From assembly GCF_014859525.1 (NCBI RefSeq), contig NZ_JACUUB010000008.1, positions 1 to 64,000 of the forward strand: a DNA stretch of 64,000 nt, in the 5' to 3' direction. The notes under the pieces are model-generated. The model saw nothing but the letters and a program-made list of their open reading frames with translations. It was not told the origin of the DNA and made no database searches. Position 1 is the first letter of the stretch. Every line of letters starts with the position of its first letter. The position numbers and the translations under genes are program-made. The stretch is from Marinobacter sp. (GTDB taxonomy: Bacteria > Pseudomonadota > Gammaproteobacteria > Pseudomonadales > Oleiphilaceae). Shown piece by piece: positions 28,084-40,920 of this stretch.

Positions 28084-28968
28084 CTAGCGCTTTGGCAGGT
28101 ATCTGGCTGGGTCAACCGGGTTTCCGTTCCTGCGAATTTCAAAATGCAGTATTGGCTTATCAGTACCAGAGCTACCTAATTCAGCGATCACCTGTCCGGC
28201 GTTAACATTCTCCCCCTCTTGCACCAAAATCTTGCGGTTGTGCGCATATGCGCTCAGGTACTGCTCGTTATGATTGACGATGATCAGGTTGCCATAACCC
28301 AGCAACCCACTACCGGCATACACGACGTTACCTCCTGATGCCGCTTTAACAGCATCCCCGGGTTTCCCGGCAATATCAATACCTTTATTGACTTTTCCTG
28401 ACTCTGAAAAATTAGCAATAACAGTGCCAGAATGCGGCCATTGCCACTGGATGTTGCCGACCGTTTGGCTGCCAGTTGTTTGTCGCGCAGGTGGCGTTGT
28501 GGTCCTGGCGGGCGGCGGTGCAGCCGTTCGGGAGGGCGTCGGCGTGCTTGCCGATGGCCTTGGTGCCGCCGCCTGGCGAGACGGGGCTGGTGAGGTTGAG
28601 GCCTGAGCAGTCTGGCGTATGGTGCCCTTCTTATCCAGTCGGAGCACCTGGCCGACTCTGATAGTCCAGGGTGCCGACAGGCCATTGGCATCGCCCAGCT
28701 CGCGATAATCACGGCCATATCGCCAGGCAATGCCGTAGAGGGTTTCACCGGGTTTGACCACATGGCTTCCCCAGTAAACCGGAGGGTTGTAGAGGTCATC
28801 ACCATAGATAGCATTGGTGTTACACCCGGAAAGCATCAGGCCAACCAACAGGCCAATCATGGCCAGTGCCCCTGTACGCTTGGAGGATAAACGCTGACAC
28901 ACGGCTTCCGAAACAGGCCAGGGCCTGAATGGAACAACAGCTTGGATGTGCCACTTTAGATACATCAC
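28084..28968 (-). CDS. nlpD: LysM/LytM lipoprotein NlpD-type amidase activator
   Basis: This outer-membrane lipoprotein is predicted to activate a cell-division amidase. It has a lipobox LMLSGC near residues 44-49, a LysM domain (VVKPGETLYGIAWRYGRDY), a long Pro/Thr/Ala-rich linker and a C-terminal M23/LytM domain. The catalytic zinc ligands are incomplete. The HxxxD site reads NKGID (His replaced) and the HxH site reads ILHFE (first His replaced), as in E. coli NlpD, which is an activator and not a hydrolase. The exact start is uncertain: the ATG at 28968 leaves a long pre-signal region, and a GTG at 28902 is an alternative. Confidence 0.93.
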   Translation of the reverse strand: MMYLKWHIQAVVPFRPWPVSEAVCQRLSSKRTGALAMIGLLVGLMLSGCNTNAIYGDDLYNPPVYWGSHVVKPGETLYGIAWRYGRDYRELGDANGLSAPWTIRVGQVLRLDKKGTIRQTAQASTSPAPSRQAAAPRPSASTPTPSRTAAPPPARTTTPPARQTTGSQTVGNIQWQWPHSGTVIANFSESGKVNKGIDIAGKPGDAVKAASGGNVVYAGSGLLGYGNLIIVNHNEQYLSAYAHNRKILVQEGENVNAGQVIAELGSSGTDKPILHFEIRRNGNPVDPARYLPKR

Positions 28969-29148
28969 GTAATAAAAAACGCCCTTTTATAATAAATCCA
29001 TCTGAGAAACCGGTCTTAACAAAGCAGTTTCTCATGTTTCAGGACTAACTTATTAATATATTGCACGATTTATGAGCAATTCCAAGTTACTCTGCGCACA
29101 GGATTGTTACCGTCTGGAACAATCATGTTGTGCGCCGGGTAACACTTT

Positions 29149-30132
29149 TCACCCATTCAGCCCGGCCATCCTGTGCCGCCGCTCTGCGATCCGTCCGGAC
29201 CATTCCAGCGTGAGCACCAGCAACACCCCCACCAACGCCATACCACACGCCAATAGAATCTGGGGGTCTTGGCCATACAGGCTCGCCCAGGTTTCAGGCC
29301 CCACCGGAGACTGACTGACCGCCACCCGCTCACCAGCGCTGTCGGTCCGCCAGCTCAAGGTTTCTTGCCAGGGCCAAACCCGGCCCAGCGCACCCATCAT
29401 AAAGCCGGTCAACAACACCAAAACGGCGTCGTGGAAATGACGGAAGGCCAGCGTAATCAAACGGGCAACCGACAACAAACCGACCATGCATCCGGCAATA
29501 AACAAGCCCAGGTGAGCAACTTCAAAGGTCTTGATGGCTGCCAGCACTGGCGCATACATACCTATGATAAGCAGCAGAAAGCTCCCGGAGATACCCGGCA
29601 AAATCATCGCGCAAATCGCCAATGCTCCGGCACCGAAGAAGGCAAGACCAGATGGCGCCAACTCACTCGCAGGCAATGTCGTTATCCACCACGCAAACGC
29701 AATGCCTGCCAACAAAGGAAGCAGAAGTACTGCAGAGGCCCGGCGAACCTGCTGCCCCACGTGCCACACCGACGCAACAATGAGCCCAAAGAAAAAGCTC
29801 CAGATCAGCACCGGGTGGGTTTGCAACAACCAGGTAATAACAGAGGCCAGGCTGGCAACACTGGTGAGCACACCGGCCAGCAGGAAAGCCAGGAAGGTGC
29901 CATCCACAGACCGCCAGAAACCTGCAAAGTCGCCTTTCAGCAGTCGCTGTATAAAAGCGACGGGGGCTGCACTGATCGCTTCAAGCAGCCGAAAATAGAT
30001 ACCGGTAATAAATGCAATGGTGCCGCCAGACACACCAGGCACAATGTCTGCGGCGCCCATCGCCATGCCCCGCAAAAATACCGTTACAGGATGATGTTGG
30101 CGGGCTGTTACGCGCTCCCCGGGGTGGTCCAT
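29149..30132 (-). CDS. DUF368 family polytopic membrane protein (candidate undecaprenyl-phosphate translocase)
   Basis: This 327-residue inner-membrane protein has about nine hydrophobic segments and two internally repeated motifs, PGVSGGTIAFITGIYF near residue 32 and PGISGSFLLLIIGMY near residue 178. Both are characteristic of DUF368. Members of this family have been reported as undecaprenyl-phosphate recycling translocases (PopT). Here it lies between pcm and nlpD, an insertion relative to the Pseudomonas order. Its start codon overlaps the pcm stop by one base. The transporter role is inferred from the family. Confidence 0.88.
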   Translation of the reverse strand: MDHPGERVTARQHHPVTVFLRGMAMGAADIVPGVSGGTIAFITGIYFRLLEAISAAPVAFIQRLLKGDFAGFWRSVDGTFLAFLLAGVLTSVASLASVITWLLQTHPVLIWSFFFGLIVASVWHVGQQVRRASAVLLLPLLAGIAFAWWITTLPASELAPSGLAFFGAGALAICAMILPGISGSFLLLIIGMYAPVLAAIKTFEVAHLGLFIAGCMVGLLSVARLITLAFRHFHDAVLVLLTGFMMGALGRVWPWQETLSWRTDSAGERVAVSQSPVGPETWASLYGQDPQILLACGMALVGVLLVLTLEWSGRIAERRHRMAGLNG

Positions 30133-30788
30133 CAGCGAACCACTCCGCCAAGCAGCGGCACAAAGTGCACCGGTTCCAGTTCACGACGCTCGAAACGGTC
30201 ACCCTTGCGGATAATCTCCACCAGAACCTGTTTGTACTCACCCACAGGCGCGATCAGAACGCCACCCTCATCCAGCTGATCCATCAACTCCTGAGGAACC
30301 TCAACCGGAGCCGCTGTCACGATAATGCCGTCAAACGGCCCCCGCTCGGGCCAGCCCATTCCGCCATCCGCATGCTTGAGCATGACGTTACGGATATTGA
30401 GCTGACGCAGGCGTTCTCGAGCGCGCTCCTGCAGGGGGCGAATTCGCTCAACACTGTAGACTTCTGCAAACAGTTGCGACAACACGGTGGTCTGATACCC
30501 GGACCCAGTGCCCAGCTCAAGCACCCGGGCTGGCTCATGGGCCAGCAACAACTCCGTCATACGGGCTACTGTATGAGGCTGAGACAGGGTCTGGCTGTAA
30601 CCGATCGGTAACGAAGTGTCTTCATAAGCGCGATGGGCCAGGGCCTCATCCAGAAAGATATGCCGAGGTACCTGACCGATAACTTCCAAAACCCGGTCTG
30701 ACTCAATGCCAGCATCGCGCAACCGCTGCACCAGGCGCATTCGAGTGCGCCTTGACGTCATTCCGATGCCTTCAAGCTGAGCACTCAT
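30132..30788 (-). CDS. pcm: Protein-L-isoaspartate O-methyltransferase
   Basis: Pcm repairs isoaspartyl residues using S-adenosylmethionine. Starting at the ATG 30786-30788 gives 218 residues. It has the [21 protein letters not shown] substrate segment, the SAM motif [15 protein letters not shown], and [12 protein letters not shown]. The start overlaps the surE stop by 4 bp, as in the classic surE-pcm-nlpD-rpoS stress-survival cluster. Confidence 0.97.
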   Translation of the reverse strand: MSAQLEGIGMTSRRTRMRLVQRLRDAGIESDRVLEVIGQVPRHIFLDEALAHRAYEDTSLPIGYSQTLSQPHTVARMTELLLAHEPARVLELGTGSGYQTTVLSQLFAEVYSVERIRPLQERARERLRQLNIRNVMLKHADGGMGWPERGPFDGIIVTAAPVEVPQELMDQLDEGGVLIAPVGEYKQVLVEIIRKGDRFERRELEPVHFVPLLGGVVR

Positions 30789-31555
30789 GCCTGCGTACCC
30801 TCCAGGCCGGGTAAGCCGTCTACCCACTCCCGGAGGCCAGACAGTGACTCATGACGGGTCATATCAATTTGAACCGGGGTAATCGAAACATACCCTTCAC
30901 GCACGGCGTGAAAATCCGTTCCCGGTCCGGCATCGCCGCCACGGCCTGCGGCGCCAATCCAGTAACGCTGTTTGCCCCTTGGGCAGGTCATCGGGACTGC
31001 GCCTTCAGCTCGCTCCCGATGCCCAAGGCGAGTCACCCGAAAGCCGGACAACTCACTCCAGGACACATCAGGCACGTTCACGTTCAGAATCGAGCGAGGC
31101 CCAAGAGACAACGCTCGCGTGCTTTCCAGCAGCATCCGCACTACGCGAGCCGCTGTTTGATAGTGGAAATGGCCATTATTCACTAACGAGACAGCAATCG
31201 CGGGCAGACCAAGATGACGGCCTTCGGTGGCTGCGGCTACGGTGCCGGAATAGATGACGTCATCGCCAAGATTAGCGTGGGTATTGATCCCCGAAACCAC
31301 ACGGTCAAAGGGTTCATTGAACAGTCCGTTAACCGCAAGATGCACACAGTCTGTCGGCGTACCGTCCACCGAGTGAAAGCCGTTAGGGTGATCTTCAACC
31401 GTCAACGGACGGCTGAGTGTCAGTGAGTTGCTGGCACCGCTGTGATCACGGTCCGGCGCAACCACTTCAAGTTCACCCAGCCCCTGAAGACCCTCGTAAA
31501 GAGCCACCAGCCCGGGTGAATGCACGCCATCATCATTCGACAACAGAATACGCAC
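30785..31555 (-). CDS. surE: 5'-nucleotidase SurE
   Basis: SurE is a divalent-metal-dependent 5'/3'-nucleotidase and exopolyphosphatase. The 256-residue protein opens with [14 protein letters not shown] (metal-binding DD) and contains [27 protein letters not shown] and [20 protein letters not shown]. It is translationally coupled to pcm and lies 17 bp downstream of truD. Confidence 0.98.
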   Translation of the reverse strand: MRILLSNDDGVHSPGLVALYEGLQGLGELEVVAPDRDHSGASNSLTLSRPLTVEDHPNGFHSVDGTPTDCVHLAVNGLFNEPFDRVVSGINTHANLGDDVIYSGTVAAATEGRHLGLPAIAVSLVNNGHFHYQTAARVVRMLLESTRALSLGPRSILNVNVPDVSWSELSGFRVTRLGHRERAEGAVPMTCPRGKQRYWIGAAGRGGDAGPGTDFHAVREGYVSITPVQIDMTRHESLSGLREWVDGLPGLEGTQA

Positions 31556-31572
31556 AGTGTTCTCCGCTAGCT

Positions 31573-32631
31573 TTATCGCTTGTTATCACGGCTGAGGCTC
31601 ATGTCCTGCAGCTCAAAAATATCACCCAGCACCGTCGTGGCGTACTGCCCTGGCGGAAGCAAAAATTGCAGCCGCAGGGTGCTTTGGTCCAACCATTGCC
31701 AATGCAACTGTTCTGGCCGGGTCACCAAGGCACGTCGTTCAGGTTTCATTCGGGTACTTAAAAACAGCTTTTCAAATTCCGGATGTTTGGCAACAACCGC
31801 TCGCTCAAACAGCGCGAGGTCTTCACTCGCACTGGTGCCACCATCACCCCAGAGTGGGCCGGTGGGCTCACCACTCGCTTCAGGCTCCCCAGGCAGGCAA
31901 ACATACCAGCTGCCTGCACAGACTCGCTCTGCCAGCACTTCGTTAAATAGCCAGGAACGTGCCGCCGAAAAGTACAATACGTTTTTCGAACCGCTTCCGC
32001 CACCGCCACGGCGACCACCTTTTTTCCGGTTCAACCGGGACGGGTCAAGATTCACCGCCCGATCCAGGTTGCCACCCTCATGACCAAACCGCTGCGGCCC
32101 AAAATAATTAGGCGCTCCCCGCTCAGCCAGCACAGCCAATGCCTGCTCCAACGTCGCCGGATCTCCGGAAACCTCGCGAAGCACCAGGTCAAAGCCATTG
32201 TAACGATGCTCGCCCCGACGGAGCTTGCGGGCATGGCGATGGCTGCCCAGTACCGGCCAACGCTCGGCAATGGTGGCCAGAAGCTCGGCGTCTCTGGCTT
32301 CCCGGCCCGGACAGTAAAGACTGAACCACTGCACCGTGACCGCATGACGGTCTTTCAGACCACAAAAACCCACCTCAAAAGCTTTACAACCCGCCAGTGC
32401 GGCCAACTCCTGAGCAACGTACTCTGTGTTGTCGCCGGTTTTCTCTATACGCACGCACAGATGCTCACCAGCTCCCGAAGAGCCCGTCCCCGGCGCTTCA
32501 AACTCTGGCCACAGCTGCTCAATCACCCGGAAATCCTCCGGCGAGGTTTTCAGCAGGGCTTTACCTGGCCGCATTCCAGATGATGTCGGCCAATCCAGCC
32601 GCCAGCGAGGAGCCCCCTCTACCGCACTCAC
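31573..32631 (-). CDS. truD: tRNA pseudouridine(13) synthase TruD
   Basis: TruD makes pseudouridine 13 in tRNA-Glu. The 352-residue protein has the [18 protein letters not shown] motif with the catalytic Asp, [24 protein letters not shown] and the inserted TRUD domain. Its start overlaps the ispF stop by 4 bp. Confidence 0.97.
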   Translation of the reverse strand: MSAVEGAPRWRLDWPTSSGMRPGKALLKTSPEDFRVIEQLWPEFEAPGTGSSGAGEHLCVRIEKTGDNTEYVAQELAALAGCKAFEVGFCGLKDRHAVTVQWFSLYCPGREARDAELLATIAERWPVLGSHRHARKLRRGEHRYNGFDLVLREVSGDPATLEQALAVLAERGAPNYFGPQRFGHEGGNLDRAVNLDPSRLNRKKGGRRGGGGSGSKNVLYFSAARSWLFNEVLAERVCAGSWYVCLPGEPEASGEPTGPLWGDGGTSASEDLALFERAVVAKHPEFEKLFLSTRMKPERRALVTRPEQLHWQWLDQSTLRLQFLLPPGQYATTVLGDIFELQDMSLSRDNKR

Positions 32632-33107
32632 AGACTCACCGGCTCAAGCAAACACACTGCCTGACAGGCAATACCCTCACCCCGGCCAGTAAATCCCAGT
32701 TTTTCAGTGGTAGTCGCTTTAACACTCACACGACTGACCGGAACACCAAGATCTTCAGCAATATTGAGCCGCATGGCTTCTGCATGAGGAGCCAGCTTCG
32801 GAGACTGGGCAATGATCGTAGTATCGACATTCACCACCGCAAAGCCTTCGTCCAACACCCGCTGCATCACCCGCCGCAAAAGGTCTCGGCTATCCGCTCC
32901 GGCCCACTCATCACTGGTATCCGGAAACAAATGACCGATATCACCCAGCGCCGCCGCGCCCAGCAAAGCATCCGCTAACGCATGCAGCAGCACATCACCA
33001 TCCGAATGGGCTTTCAGACCATGACTGTGGGGAATCTCAACACCCCCTAAAATGACAAAATCGCCCTCACAAAAGGCATGGACATCAAAGCCCTGGCCAA
33101 TACGCAT
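32628..33107 (-). CDS. ispF: 2-C-methyl-D-erythritol 2,4-cyclodiphosphate synthase
   Basis: IspF is a trimeric zinc enzyme of the MEP isoprenoid pathway. The 159-residue protein has the metal-binding GFDVHAF (Asp and His), [22 protein letters not shown] with the third ligand, DIGHLFPD and a C-terminal [14 protein letters not shown]. It is separate from IspD here (some bacteria fuse them), 45 bp downstream of it. Confidence 0.98.
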   Translation of the reverse strand: MRIGQGFDVHAFCEGDFVILGGVEIPHSHGLKAHSDGDVLLHALADALLGAAALGDIGHLFPDTSDEWAGADSRDLLRRVMQRVLDEGFAVVNVDTTIIAQSPKLAPHAEAMRLNIAEDLGVPVSRVSVKATTTEKLGFTGRGEGIACQAVCLLEPVSL

Positions 33108-33152
33108 GATCGTCTCCGAAACCAGACAGGAAGTTACATGGAGAGGAAAGCC

Positions 33153-33854
33153 CTACTGCCGGCCAAGAATAAACTCGGCCAGCGCCAGGTCCGACGGCAC
33201 CGTAATCTTGAGATTATCCGCCCGGCCTTCCACTAAAGCCGGCAGTTTACCGGAAAACTCCATGGCAGAGGACTCATCAGTCACCGCATGGCCATTTTCC
33301 AGTGCAGACTCCAGCGCTGCCCTGAGCGCGCCGAACCGAAACATCTGCGGAGTCAACGCCCGCCAGAGCCGGCGCCGATCCACCGTCTGCTCCACCTCAG
33401 GCTGATCTCCCTCAGCCGCCAGCTTCAAAGTGTCCGCCACTGGCGCAGCCAACAGCCCGCCGACGGGATGCTCGAAAAGGGTATCGATCAGATTGGAAAG
33501 ATCATGCGCGTCCAGGCACGGCCGCGCGGCATCGTGCACCAGCACCCAGTCACTGTCATTAGCCTGCTCCGACAGCGCATGCAATGCCGAGAGCACCGAA
33601 TCCGCTCGTTCTTTACCACCGGTGCAACTCTGGATTCGATCATCCTTAGCCGATTCACTATCGGGCCACCAATGATCCGCCGGATTCAACGGCACCATAC
33701 AACCTTTGAACGACGCGTTATCCAATAAACGGGAGAGCGTGATATCGAGAATGAAACGATTATTGATCTTGAGGTACTGCTTGGGGCATTCAGCGTTCAT
33801 GCGCTGACCAATGCCAGCGGCAGGGATAACAAGCCAAAGTTCAGGATTTGTCAT
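33153..33854 (-). CDS. ispD: 2-C-methyl-D-erythritol 4-phosphate cytidylyltransferase
   Basis: IspD activates MEP with CTP. From the ATG at 33852-33854 the protein has 233 residues and the nucleotide-binding IPAAGIGQRM...PKQYL, VLVHDAARPC and VTDESSAMEF. A GTG at 33884 would extend it into the composite palindrome, which is implausible. The start has no clear Shine-Dalgarno and lies only 25 nt from the end of palindrome copy B, so that structure would form in its 5-prime leader. Confidence 0.97.
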   Translation of the reverse strand: MTNPELWLVIPAAGIGQRMNAECPKQYLKINNRFILDITLSRLLDNASFKGCMVPLNPADHWWPDSESAKDDRIQSCTGGKERADSVLSALHALSEQANDSDWVLVHDAARPCLDAHDLSNLIDTLFEHPVGGLLAAPVADTLKLAAEGDQPEVEQTVDRRRLWRALTPQMFRFGALRAALESALENGHAVTDESSAMEFSGKLPALVEGRADNLKITVPSDLALAEFILGRQ

Positions 33855-33879
33855 AGACGGCTCTGCACACAGTACGGGG

Positions 33880-33985
33880 AGCACCGGGGCCCTTCTTTCC
33901 GGGAATGTCGAAGGCCAAGGATGGCCTGAGAGAAGCGCACATGGATGTGCTCGTAGCGGTTCCCGGAAAGAAGGACCCCGGTGCT
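33880..33985. repeat. Composite palindrome copy B
   Basis: Complementary 26-nt arms at 33880-33905 and 33960-33985 match at 25/26. They enclose a 54-nt core (33906-33959) with AGGCCA-AGGA-TGGCCT and GCACAT-GG-ATGTGC. The core is 52/54 identical to copy A in inverted orientation. The one arm mismatch, C33890 against A33975, becomes a G-U wobble in RNA made from the minus strand, the coding strand of its neighbours. It sits 13 bp after ftsB and 25 bp before ispD. Confidence 0.9.
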
Positions 33986-33998
33986 CTATGCACGGAAT

Positions 33999-34271
33999 TT
34001 AGTTCTCGACGACCAAGAAAAAAGTCTCGTCTTCACGAATAAGCCCGAGGTTCATCCGGGCACGCTCCTCTACCGCCCCCTGCTCATTACGAAGATTACG
34101 CACCTCTGCATAAAGCCGGTCATTACGCCCAGCCAACTCGGCATTCTCTGCTCGCTGCTCCGCAATCGCCTTCTCCAGCGACCAAACCTGAGCAAAGCTA
34201 CCCTCCCCGACCCACAGGCGAACCTGCAGCAGGAGAATCAGCACTACCAGAATGGCCCAAAGCGTTTTCAT
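33999..34271 (-). CDS. ftsB: Cell division protein FtsB
   Basis: This small bitopic divisome protein bridges FtsL and FtsQ. The 90-residue protein has one N-terminal membrane helix (ILVVLILLLQVRLWVG) and a periplasmic coiled coil (VWSLEKAIAEQRAENAELAGRN and following). It lies between eno and ispD as in E. coli and Pseudomonas. Confidence 0.95.
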   Translation of the reverse strand: MKTLWAILVVLILLLQVRLWVGEGSFAQVWSLEKAIAEQRAENAELAGRNDRLYAEVRNLRNEQGAVEERARMNLGLIREDETFFLVVEN

Positions 34272-34371
34272 GCCAGATTAGCTCAGAAAATAACCAGAAT
34301 TAAAGTCAGCGTTGAAGATCAAGTATAGACCTTATAGTAGATTAGCAACAACTTCATGTAAGTCACTGTGC

Positions 34372-34417
34372 AAAAAGGCCATCGTTTCCAAATTTTCATC
34401 CGGAACGCGATGGCCTT
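34372..34417 (-). terminator. Rho-independent terminator downstream of eno
   Basis: AAGGCCATCG (34375-34384) pairs with CGATGGCCTT (34408-34417), with partial inner pairing in the loop. Read on the minus strand, the stem ends in CCTTTTTG. It lies 55 bp after the eno stop and separates eno from ftsB. Confidence 0.75.
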
Positions 34418-34471
34418 AACATTTTGTTACCTGCCAACAACCACCAGCAGGCCAGGGATCGTCGCTAAAGC

Positions 34472-35794
<1,323 letters not shown>

Positions 35795-35824
35795 CTAAAC
35801 GGTTCAAGTTATAAGTTCAGCCTA

Positions 35825-35937
35825 GAGCAGGTGGGGGATGACTTTCCGAAACTGTGCGGAGCCATGGATGGCGGAGCCCAAGCGTCACATGGATGTGCCG
35901 AAGGAGCGTGTTTCGGAAAGCCATCCCCCACCTGCTC
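35825..35937. repeat. Composite palindrome copy C (divergent core)
   Basis: Complementary 28-nt arms at 35825-35852 and 35910-35937 match at 27/28. They enclose a 57-nt core (35853-35909) with GCCAT-GG-ATGGC and CACAT-GG-ATGTG. The architecture is the same as copies A and B, but the linkers differ and one hairpin has a changed stem. The arm mismatch, A35841 against C35921, is again a G-U wobble only in minus-strand RNA. It lies 35 bp after the kdsA stop and 57 bp before the eno start, with no T-tract. Confidence 0.88.
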
Positions 35938-35972
35938 GTACTCCCGAACAGGACAAAAACGAACACCGCCAA

Positions 35973-38497
<2,525 letters not shown>

Positions 38498-38537
38498 TCA
38501 AGATGGGTCGCCAGACTACCAGAAAGCACCCCTCTAC

Positions 38538-39881
38538 TCAATCACAATCCCTCTCCACGATCAGCCGCCAGCCGGCGGCAGGGGCGCTTCCCGAGTATTG
38601 TTCAGAACACCACAAATCGCCAACGGCGATCAGCTCACTGATTCCCTGCCCGTGCCGGTAAACCAGCGGCAGCAAAGCTCTCTCCCAGGGCGGCACGCCC
38701 TGCTCCTGCAGCCAGGTTTTTAAGGCGCGTGACGGCTCTGCAGCAGCCAAGCGTAACCGTTCGCCGCCTTGCCTCGTAGATACCCGTATTGGCGGCGGTG
38801 TGATCTTTGGGTTAGCGGCCGAGAGTTTTGGCACCAATTGCAGCCGCCAAGGTCCCCATTGGAGTATCCGACCGGGAACAAGATCCGCTGTCGAATCCGG
38901 AACGCCTAGGTTCGGCACCAGGTAAAGATGCGCCCGATAACGCCGAAGGCTGAAACCCTCTCCCCGGATTTCAGGGACCCGGTCTTCACCAGCGTTCAGC
39001 ATGCTTTGCAAGGCCTTATCCCAGTCAGACAACGCCGGTACCCGCCACCCCTGGCGGTGAATCCACCAACGCATCAGATTAGTTTGCTCGGCTCCGCTCA
39101 AGCCCTGAAAGGGCTCAAGTTTCAATCGACCGGCATCTGCACAGCTCCGCCACTGAAGTTCTGCCAGCCGCTGATTGAGCCATTCGCTCTCGCCACAGGC
39201 ACGAGCCGTACGAGCCATCCGCTTGAGCAGTCCCGGCCAACGGGATTTCAGGCCCGGCAAGACACTGTGGCGCAGATAGTTGCGATCAAACGCCAGGCTG
39301 GTATTGCTCGGATCCTCTACCCAGGCCATACCCGAAGCGCGCGCCATCTGCTCCAGTCGTTCACGACTGACCTCCAGCCATGGACGAAAAAGCCACCCGC
39401 GACCCAGAGGCCTAGTGCCGGGCATACCCGCAAGACCGTGAACACCTGTTCCTCGGAGCAAACGAAACAGTACTGTTTCAGCCTGATCATCACCATGGTG
39501 AGCCATCAGTATCAAATCGTTATCACCTAATCGATTTTTGAATGCCTGGTAGCGGGCGCTTCTTGCGGCGCCTTCCAGCCCGCCGGCCCCGGTGTTGGCA
39601 AGGGCCACATCAACCCGCTCCACCACCAATTGCACACCCAGTCGCGCGCACTCATCCCGGCAGAACTGCTCAGTTTGTTCATGGTTTGGCTGGAGCTGAT
39701 GATTGACGTGTAAGGCAGTGACATCAGGATGACAGGCCGCTGCAACCTGCAGCAACAAAGCCGAATCCAGGCCGCCACTAAAGGCGACCCAAAGTCTCGT
39801 GTACTCGGGGAGTGAGCAGACTGGCCCAAGCAGGTCGTCAGGCCAGCCGGGGGGCTGGATGGCGTTACCGCCCGCCTTCAT
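38538..39881 (-). CDS. tilS: tRNA(Ile)-lysidine synthetase
   Basis: TilS converts C34 to lysidine in the minor tRNA-Ile, allowing AUA decoding. The 447-residue protein has the N-type PP-loop [36 protein letters not shown], the middle TilS domain and a C-terminal domain ending in the [12 protein letters not shown] region. Its start overlaps the accA coding end by 17 bp. Confidence 0.96.
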   Translation of the reverse strand: MKAGGNAIQPPGWPDDLLGPVCSLPEYTRLWVAFSGGLDSALLLQVAAACHPDVTALHVNHQLQPNHEQTEQFCRDECARLGVQLVVERVDVALANTGAGGLEGAARSARYQAFKNRLGDNDLILMAHHGDDQAETVLFRLLRGTGVHGLAGMPGTRPLGRGWLFRPWLEVSRERLEQMARASGMAWVEDPSNTSLAFDRNYLRHSVLPGLKSRWPGLLKRMARTARACGESEWLNQRLAELQWRSCADAGRLKLEPFQGLSGAEQTNLMRWWIHRQGWRVPALSDWDKALQSMLNAGEDRVPEIRGEGFSLRRYRAHLYLVPNLGVPDSTADLVPGRILQWGPWRLQLVPKLSAANPKITPPPIRVSTRQGGERLRLAAAEPSRALKTWLQEQGVPPWERALLPLVYRHGQGISELIAVGDLWCSEQYSGSAPAAGWRLIVERDCD

Positions 39882-40818
39882 ACTTGGTTAGACGTTCATA
39901 ACGGCGGGAGACCAGCTCATCCAGCGGCAGCCGGCTTAGCTCAGCGACACCTTTCGCCAGTCGCACCTTCAAAGTTTTTGCCATTTCTTCGGGGTTCCGG
40001 TGCGCACCACCAAGAGGCTCGTCAATCACATTGTCGGCAACGCCCAACTCTTTCAGGCGCTGGGCGGTTACACCCATGGCCTCCGCCGCCTGGGCCGCAT
40101 ATTCCGCACTCTTCCACAGGATAGACGCACAACCTTCTGGAGAGATCACCGCGTAGGTGGAGTACTGCAACATATTCAACTGGTCGCACACACCAATGGC
40201 CAGCGCGCCGCCGGAACCGCCCTCACCAATCACCGTAGAAACGATCGGCGTCTTCAGACGAGACATCACCGCCAGGTTAAAAGCGATGGCCTCACTCTGG
40301 CCACGCTCTTCAGCACCAATGCCCGGATAGGCACCCGGTGTATCAATAAACGTGAGGATCGGCATCTTGAAGCGCTCAGCCATTTCCATCAGGCGCAACG
40401 CCTTACGGTAACCTTCCGGGCGCGGCATGCCAAAGTTACGCTTGACCTTGTCGCGTATTTCACGGCCTTTCTGGTGGCCAATAACCATCACCGGCGTATT
40501 GTCCAGACGGGCAGTGCCACCGATGATGGCCTGATCGTCCGCGTAGCGGCGGTCGCCGTGCAATTCATCGAAATCATCAAAAATCAGATCGATGTAATCC
40601 TGGGTGTAGGGCCGGCGGGGATGACGCGCCAGCCGGGCTACGTCCCAGGACTGCAGATCAGAAAAGATGGTCTCAGTCAGGCTGACGCTTTTCTTTTTCA
40701 GACGACTGATTTCATCGGTAATGTTGATGTCGGTGTCGTTACCAACCATGCGAAGCTCTTCAATTTTGGCTTCAAGATCGGCGATTGGCTGTTCGAAATC
40801 CAGGTAATTAGGGTTCAT
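39865..40818 (-). CDS. accA: Acetyl-CoA carboxylase carboxyltransferase subunit alpha
   Basis: AccA pairs with AccD to transfer the carboxyl group from biotin to acetyl-CoA, the first step of fatty acid synthesis. The 317-residue protein has the N-terminal helical [54 protein letters not shown] and [13 protein letters not shown] for acyl-CoA binding. It follows dnaE by 102 bp, the same order as in E. coli and Pseudomonas. Confidence 0.98.
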   Translation of the reverse strand: MNPNYLDFEQPIADLEAKIEELRMVGNDTDINITDEISRLKKKSVSLTETIFSDLQSWDVARLARHPRRPYTQDYIDLIFDDFDELHGDRRYADDQAIIGGTARLDNTPVMVIGHQKGREIRDKVKRNFGMPRPEGYRKALRLMEMAERFKMPILTFIDTPGAYPGIGAEERGQSEAIAFNLAVMSRLKTPIVSTVIGEGGSGGALAIGVCDQLNMLQYSTYAVISPEGCASILWKSAEYAAQAAEAMGVTAQRLKELGVADNVIDEPLGGAHRNPEEMAKTLKVRLAKGVAELSRLPLDELVSRRYERLTKYEGGR

Positions 40819-40920
40819 GATGTTCCATCATTTGATTGCCAGGCAGGCTCAAACCCGCCATAACCAGAATTTGGGACAAAGATAGCAGCGCAAATCACGC
40901 AACTAAAGCGGACATTGGTA

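Noticed and set aside
28440-28620. Tandem repeat or CRISPR-like pattern in nlpD
   Set aside because: It is the Pro/Thr/Ala-rich linker of the protein; no regular repeat-spacer structure.
28969-29148. Small RNA in the nlpD-DUF368 gap
   Set aside because: AT-rich sequence with no terminator-like hairpin or strong promoter; nothing supports an RNA gene.
33880-33985. Palindromes as ordinary rho-independent terminators
   Set aside because: None of the three copies is followed by a T-tract on the transcribed strand, and copy B lies inside a close gene pair. Termination remains possible but not by the standard signal.
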